Shown here in pieces: positions 45,976-48,719 of a stretch of 48,719 nucleotides of DNA. Location: positions 1-48,719 of the forward strand of contig NZ_NEUE01000151.1 of assembly GCF_002910905.1 (NCBI RefSeq), given 5' to 3'. Numbering within the stretch: position 1 is the first letter of the stretch; the number at the start of each line of letters is the position of its first letter. Made by a program: the position numbers and the translations under genes. The notes under the pieces are model-generated. The model had not been told where the DNA came from, did not search any database, and saw nothing but the letters and a program-made list of their open reading frames with translations. Source of the DNA: Streptomyces sp. SM11. GTDB taxonomy: Bacteria > Actinomycetota > Actinomycetes > Streptomycetales > Streptomycetaceae.

Positions 45976-47734
45976 CGTCTCCACGGGTGACCGCAGCCGT
46001 GGCCTCCTGTCCTACCTCTTCGGCCCCGGCCGCCGTAACGAGCACACCGACCCGCATATCGTCGCCGCGTTTGCGATGCCCGGCATCAACGACCCCGGCC
46101 GTGTTCCCTTCGACCAGCACCACGGAGCCCTCAGCGAGCTGGCTGACTACCTCGACCAACCCGTAAAGCTGCGCGAACAGCGGATGGGAAAAAAGGTGCC
46201 GCAGCACGTGTGGCACTGCCCCGTCCGTACCGCACCTGGCGACCGTTACCTCACCGACGAAGAGTGGGCGGAGGTCGCCCGCCGCATCGTCCACTCCACG
46301 GGCATCGCCGAACACGGCGACGACGCCGCGTGCAGGTGGATTGCCGTGCGGCACGCCGAGGACCACATTCACATCATGGCGACCAGCGTCCGCGAAGACG
46401 GCCGTCGCCCCCGCAACAAGGGAGACGGCCGACGGGCCCAGGCCGAATGCCGCAGGATCGAGACCGAACTCGGTCTGCGTCGGTTGAAGCCAGGAGACGC
46501 GACCGCGCCGAAGACGCCGTCCGGGCCGGAAGTCGCCAAGGCCGAACGACAGGGCCGCAAGAACACAGCCCGGGTCTGGCTTCGCGAGCACGCCTACGCC
46601 GCCGCGGCGGCAGCCCGCGACGAGGACGAGTTCTTCGCCGTACTGACGTCTCTCGGGATCAAGGTCCGCCCCCGTCTCGGTCCCGTCACTGGAGAGGTCA
46701 CCGGCTACAGCCTCGCCACCGCTGACGACACCGATGCCAAGGGCGAGCCCATCTTCTACAGCGGCTCGGCACTCGCTCCGGACCTGTCCCTAAACCGGCT
46801 CCGTGAGCGCTTCGGCCTGGCCGATGGCAAGGCTGCAGGGCAGGCCACGGCGTTGCACACAAGCCGTACGGACGCAGGCGCCTCCTGGCGGCAAGCCGAT
46901 GGGGAGCTGCGCGCCGCCTACGTGCTTGTCACCGGGACCACCAGTGGAGCGGCAGCCGATAAGGCCGATGCCGAAGTGCAGGCTCAGGCTGCGGCATTCG
47001 CCGAGCTGTTGCACAACACCGCAGTCTCTGCGCCGCGCCAGCTCCGGGCAGAAATTCAAGCGGCAGCTATCGCCTTCAACCGCGCCAACCGCTCCGCCAT
47101 CCGAGCCGACCATCGAGCCGCCGACGCTCTGCGTCAGGCCGGAAGGACGCTGCTGAGCTCGCCCACCGGCAGGGACGGCGACTTCGTCGCCGCCGCGCTC
47201 ACCTCTGCCGTATTCCTGCTCATCGCCCTCGTCGAGTGGCACGCCCAGCGTGGTCACGCGCAGCAGGCGGCAGCGGCCCAGCAGTCCCTCGTCCACCTCC
47301 GGGCCGCCCAACAGCATGCCGCCCGACCGGCCCTCGCCCAGCTCGCCGCGCGTGCCCCGAGTCCCCAGGCACAGGATCGGCTCGCCGCAGCCGTCCGAGC
47401 CACAATCCCCGACCACGCGCATCGCATCCTCGCCGACCCGGCTTGGCCCGCGCTGTCCACTGCCCTCGCCCAAGCCGAGTCCGCCGGCAACCCGCCGCGC
47501 CGGGCCTTGGCCGTCCTGTCAGAGCAACGGGAGCTCGACACCGCGGACCGACCGGCCGAAGTCCTGGTCTGGCGCTTGCGGACAGCCACCGCCGAGCGAG
47601 TCAGCCAGCGAGCTCGGAGCGCGGCCACCCGTAGTGCTCGGACCGACCTTCTGACGAAAAGGACGGGAGTACCTGCCGTTTCGGCCGTCCAACCGCAGCC
47701 GACAAACATAAAACGCCTTGGTCCAAGTCACTGA
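45956..47734 (+). CDS. mobA: HUH relaxase / mobilization nuclease of E3
   Basis: The 592-aa protein has an N-terminal relaxase domain with a probable nucleophile tyrosine in GLLSYLFGPG (Y20), followed by RNEHTDPHIV. The metal-binding three-histidine motif is VRHAEDHIHIM (H133, H137, H139). A long Ala/Gln-rich helical C-terminal region (about 300-560) includes one hydrophobic stretch (VAAALTSAVFLLIALVEW). It should nick oriT and lead the strand to a recipient. GTG 45956 is used; GTG 45965 and 45968 are in frame and closer to GGGTGG. Confidence 0.87.
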   Translation: MVAVVPDVSTGDRSRGLLSYLFGPGRRNEHTDPHIVAAFAMPGINDPGRVPFDQHHGALSELADYLDQPVKLREQRMGKKVPQHVWHCPVRTAPGDRYLTDEEWAEVARRIVHSTGIAEHGDDAACRWIAVRHAEDHIHIMATSVREDGRRPRNKGDGRRAQAECRRIETELGLRRLKPGDATAPKTPSGPEVAKAERQGRKNTARVWLREHAYAAAAAARDEDEFFAVLTSLGIKVRPRLGPVTGEVTGYSLATADDTDAKGEPIFYSGSALAPDLSLNRLRERFGLADGKAAGQATALHTSRTDAGASWRQADGELRAAYVLVTGTTSGAAADKADAEVQAQAAAFAELLHNTAVSAPRQLRAEIQAAAIAFNRANRSAIRADHRAADALRQAGRTLLSSPTGRDGDFVAAALTSAVFLLIALVEWHAQRGHAQQAAAAQQSLVHLRAAQQHAARPALAQLAARAPSPQAQDRLAAAVRATIPDHAHRILADPAWPALSTALAQAESAGNPPRRALAVLSEQRELDTADRPAEVLVWRLRTATAERVSQRARSAATRSARTDLLTKRTGVPAVSAVQPQPTNIKRLGPSH

Positions 47735-47906
47735 CGTGGACTTTCCCCAGTAGAACAGTGTCTTCTCAACCTTCACGCGTGACCGGAACAAGGAGCTTCT
47801 TCGAGTTGGCTACCGGTCGCGTGGTGATCGTGAGGCGCAACGGACGAGGCCCCTGGGCAGTTGATCGAGATGTCTGACGTCTCAATCGTGTTGCTCGGGG
47901 GCCTCG

Positions 47907-48229
47907 TTGGTCATCCATTCTGCCGGAATCGACCTGCCGCACGCACTCATGGCATGGGGCACTCTGCTGATCATCACCCGTGAGGTCGACCGGCGCTGCA
48001 AGCCCCATCCGTCCCAGCGCGCGATGGTGCACAGATCTACCTGCGCGAACACACCTCTCTCGCGAAAACCGCCGCCGGGTTCGGGAGCAGCGAGTCCACC
48101 TCCCACGCCTACACCAATGACGTCATCGACCTGCTCGCCGAACCTGCACTGGGTCTGCTAAGCCGCTGCGCCAGGGCGCGTGCGTTCTCATGCGGCGAGA
48201 CGAGTGACTTGCCCGTGGACGGCCCCTGA
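47907..48229 (+). pseudogene. Frameshifted, truncated IS5-like transposase remnant
   Basis: GIDLPHALMAWGTLLIITRE and the following DRRCKPHPSQRAMV read as the N-terminal part of a common Streptomyces transposase. After RAMV the frame shifts by one lost base near 48029. The adjacent frame continues IYLREHTSLAKTAAGFGSSE and AYTNDVIDLLAEP, stopping at 48229 without the DDE part. An ACGAGGCCCC/GGGGCCTCGT repeat lies just upstream (about 47843-47907). The gap 47735-47906 shows no gene. Confidence 0.7.
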
Positions 48230-48321
48230 TGGCCTGCTTGCCCGGGTCTGGACGTGACGAACGCGACCTCTGATGATCAAGGTTCTCGAAGCCGTTGATC
48301 AAGAACAGGGGTCGCGTTCGC

Positions 48322-48719
48322 GTGTCATCCTCCCTGATCGATGTCCTGCAGCGCCACCGCGGGAACATCGACCTACCCGAACTCGCCTCGCTGTCCCAGG
48401 TCTTGGACCGCCTGCCTGATCCGCGGCGGGTGCGGGGCCGCCGGTACCGGCTGGGCGCCCTGCTTGCCTTGTGTCTGCTCGCGGTGCTCGGCGGCGCCAC
48501 GACGCTGGCCGGCATCTCCCGCTTCGCCGTCGATGCCGCCCCTGAAGTGCGGGAGAGGATCGGGCTGCGTGGGCTGCCACGTGCGACGACCCTGGGCCGT
48601 CTGCTGTAGCGGCTGGACGGCGATGTCCTGGATGATGCTGTGGGCGCCTGGCTCGCCCGGCACGCGATGGACCCGGCCGCTGACGCTGCGGAACTGGTGG
48701 GCGTGGCTGTTGACGGCAA
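48322..48719 (+). pseudogene. ISAs1-family transposase with in-frame stop (partial at right edge)
   Basis: Reads from GTG 48322: SSSLIDVLQRHRGNIDLPEL, then LDRLPDPRRVRGRRYRLGAL and the hydrophobic LLALCLLAVLGGATTL, the transposase-associated N-terminal domain of ISAs1-like elements. TAG at 48607-48609 interrupts LGRLL*RLDGDVLDDAVGAW, after which the same frame continues to the window edge (VGVAVDG). A GAACGCGACC/GGTCGCGTTC repeat (about 48257-48320) just upstream may be part of the IS end. Confidence 0.72.

Larger units (their letters stand above)
38307..48719. mobile_element. E3: relaxase-type integrative mobilizable element (partial)
   Basis: Starts at core 3. Gene order: PD-(D/E)XK nuclease (+), Int and Xis (-), XRE regulator (-), DUF3631 ATPase (+), DUF2637 protein (+), MobC (+), relaxase (+), then transposase remnants. 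No FtsK-type Tra and no mating-pair genes are seen, so it may depend on a helper. The right boundary is unknown. Confidence 0.78.

Noticed and set aside
45184..45984. Minus-strand frame opposite mobC
   Set aside because: The plus strand encodes the MobC signature and is coupled to the relaxase; the minus frame lacks start signals and motifs.

Overview
The window is high-GC actinobacterial DNA, almost certainly Streptomyces. Two core chromosomal features sit at the left edge: the 5' part of dnaX (minus strand) and the small SRP RNA. They are followed by a tRNA-Ser(GGA) gene whose 3' half has been used as an attachment site again and again. A 78-bp core (anticodon loop to about 20 bp past the tRNA 3' end) occurs three times, at 1688-1765, 20661-20738 and 38307-38384. 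Each copy is followed by its own perfect terminator hairpin and then by a tyrosine integrase gene pointing back toward it. The window therefore holds a tandem array of three integrative elements, called E1, E2 and E3 here. The right end of E3 is not reached.

E1 (about 1688-20738) and E2 (about 20661-38384) have the layout of pSAM2/SLP1-type actinomycete integrative and conjugative elements (AICEs). One long minus-strand gene set runs from small accessory and spread-type membrane genes, through an FtsK/SpoIIIE-type Tra translocase, a primase-polymerase and a helicase/Rep protein, to excisionase and integrase. Divergent plus-strand regulators control each: XRE plus Nudix in E1, HTH plus PP2C-like in E2. 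E1 also has a tandem-winged-helix GntR protein and an HD hydrolase. E3 (38307 to beyond 48719) is a different type. It has no FtsK-type Tra in view but encodes a DUF3631 ATPase, a DUF2637 membrane protein, MobC and an HUH relaxase, so it looks mobilizable by relaxase. Its right part carries remnants of two transposase genes.

Every element carries a cargo near an end that looks like phage or DNA defence. E1 carries a HerA-like ATPase, a NurA-like nuclease with a Cys4 insertion, and a D12-class adenine methyltransferase in one compact operon of lower GC. I do not recognise this trio as a named system, and it is the best candidate here for something undescribed. E2 carries a UvrD-like helicase with DUF2290 (a pair known as an anti-phage system) and a ScoMcrA-like four-domain type IV restriction endonuclease. 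E3 carries a PD-(D/E)XK nuclease wedged between its attachment site and its integrase. The tRNA-Ser site therefore behaves as a defence island built by accretion.

The non-coding DNA is unusually structured. E1 and E2 share a rRNA-leader-like boxA sequence in front of the transfer operon and a recurring leader hairpin with a 15-nt loop containing GCCAARGAC-like sequence. E3 has a two-hairpin leader conserved in front of two divergent genes (loops CTACGAA and TTGCCC). E2 has 12 copies of TGACGC next to an AT-rich tract between rep and xis, which is a likely origin. E3 has a 32-bp perfect palindrome with related repeats. Both complete elements have near-identical integrase arm-type sites at their two ends. 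Function calls for coding genes rest on motifs read by eye; no search was run.
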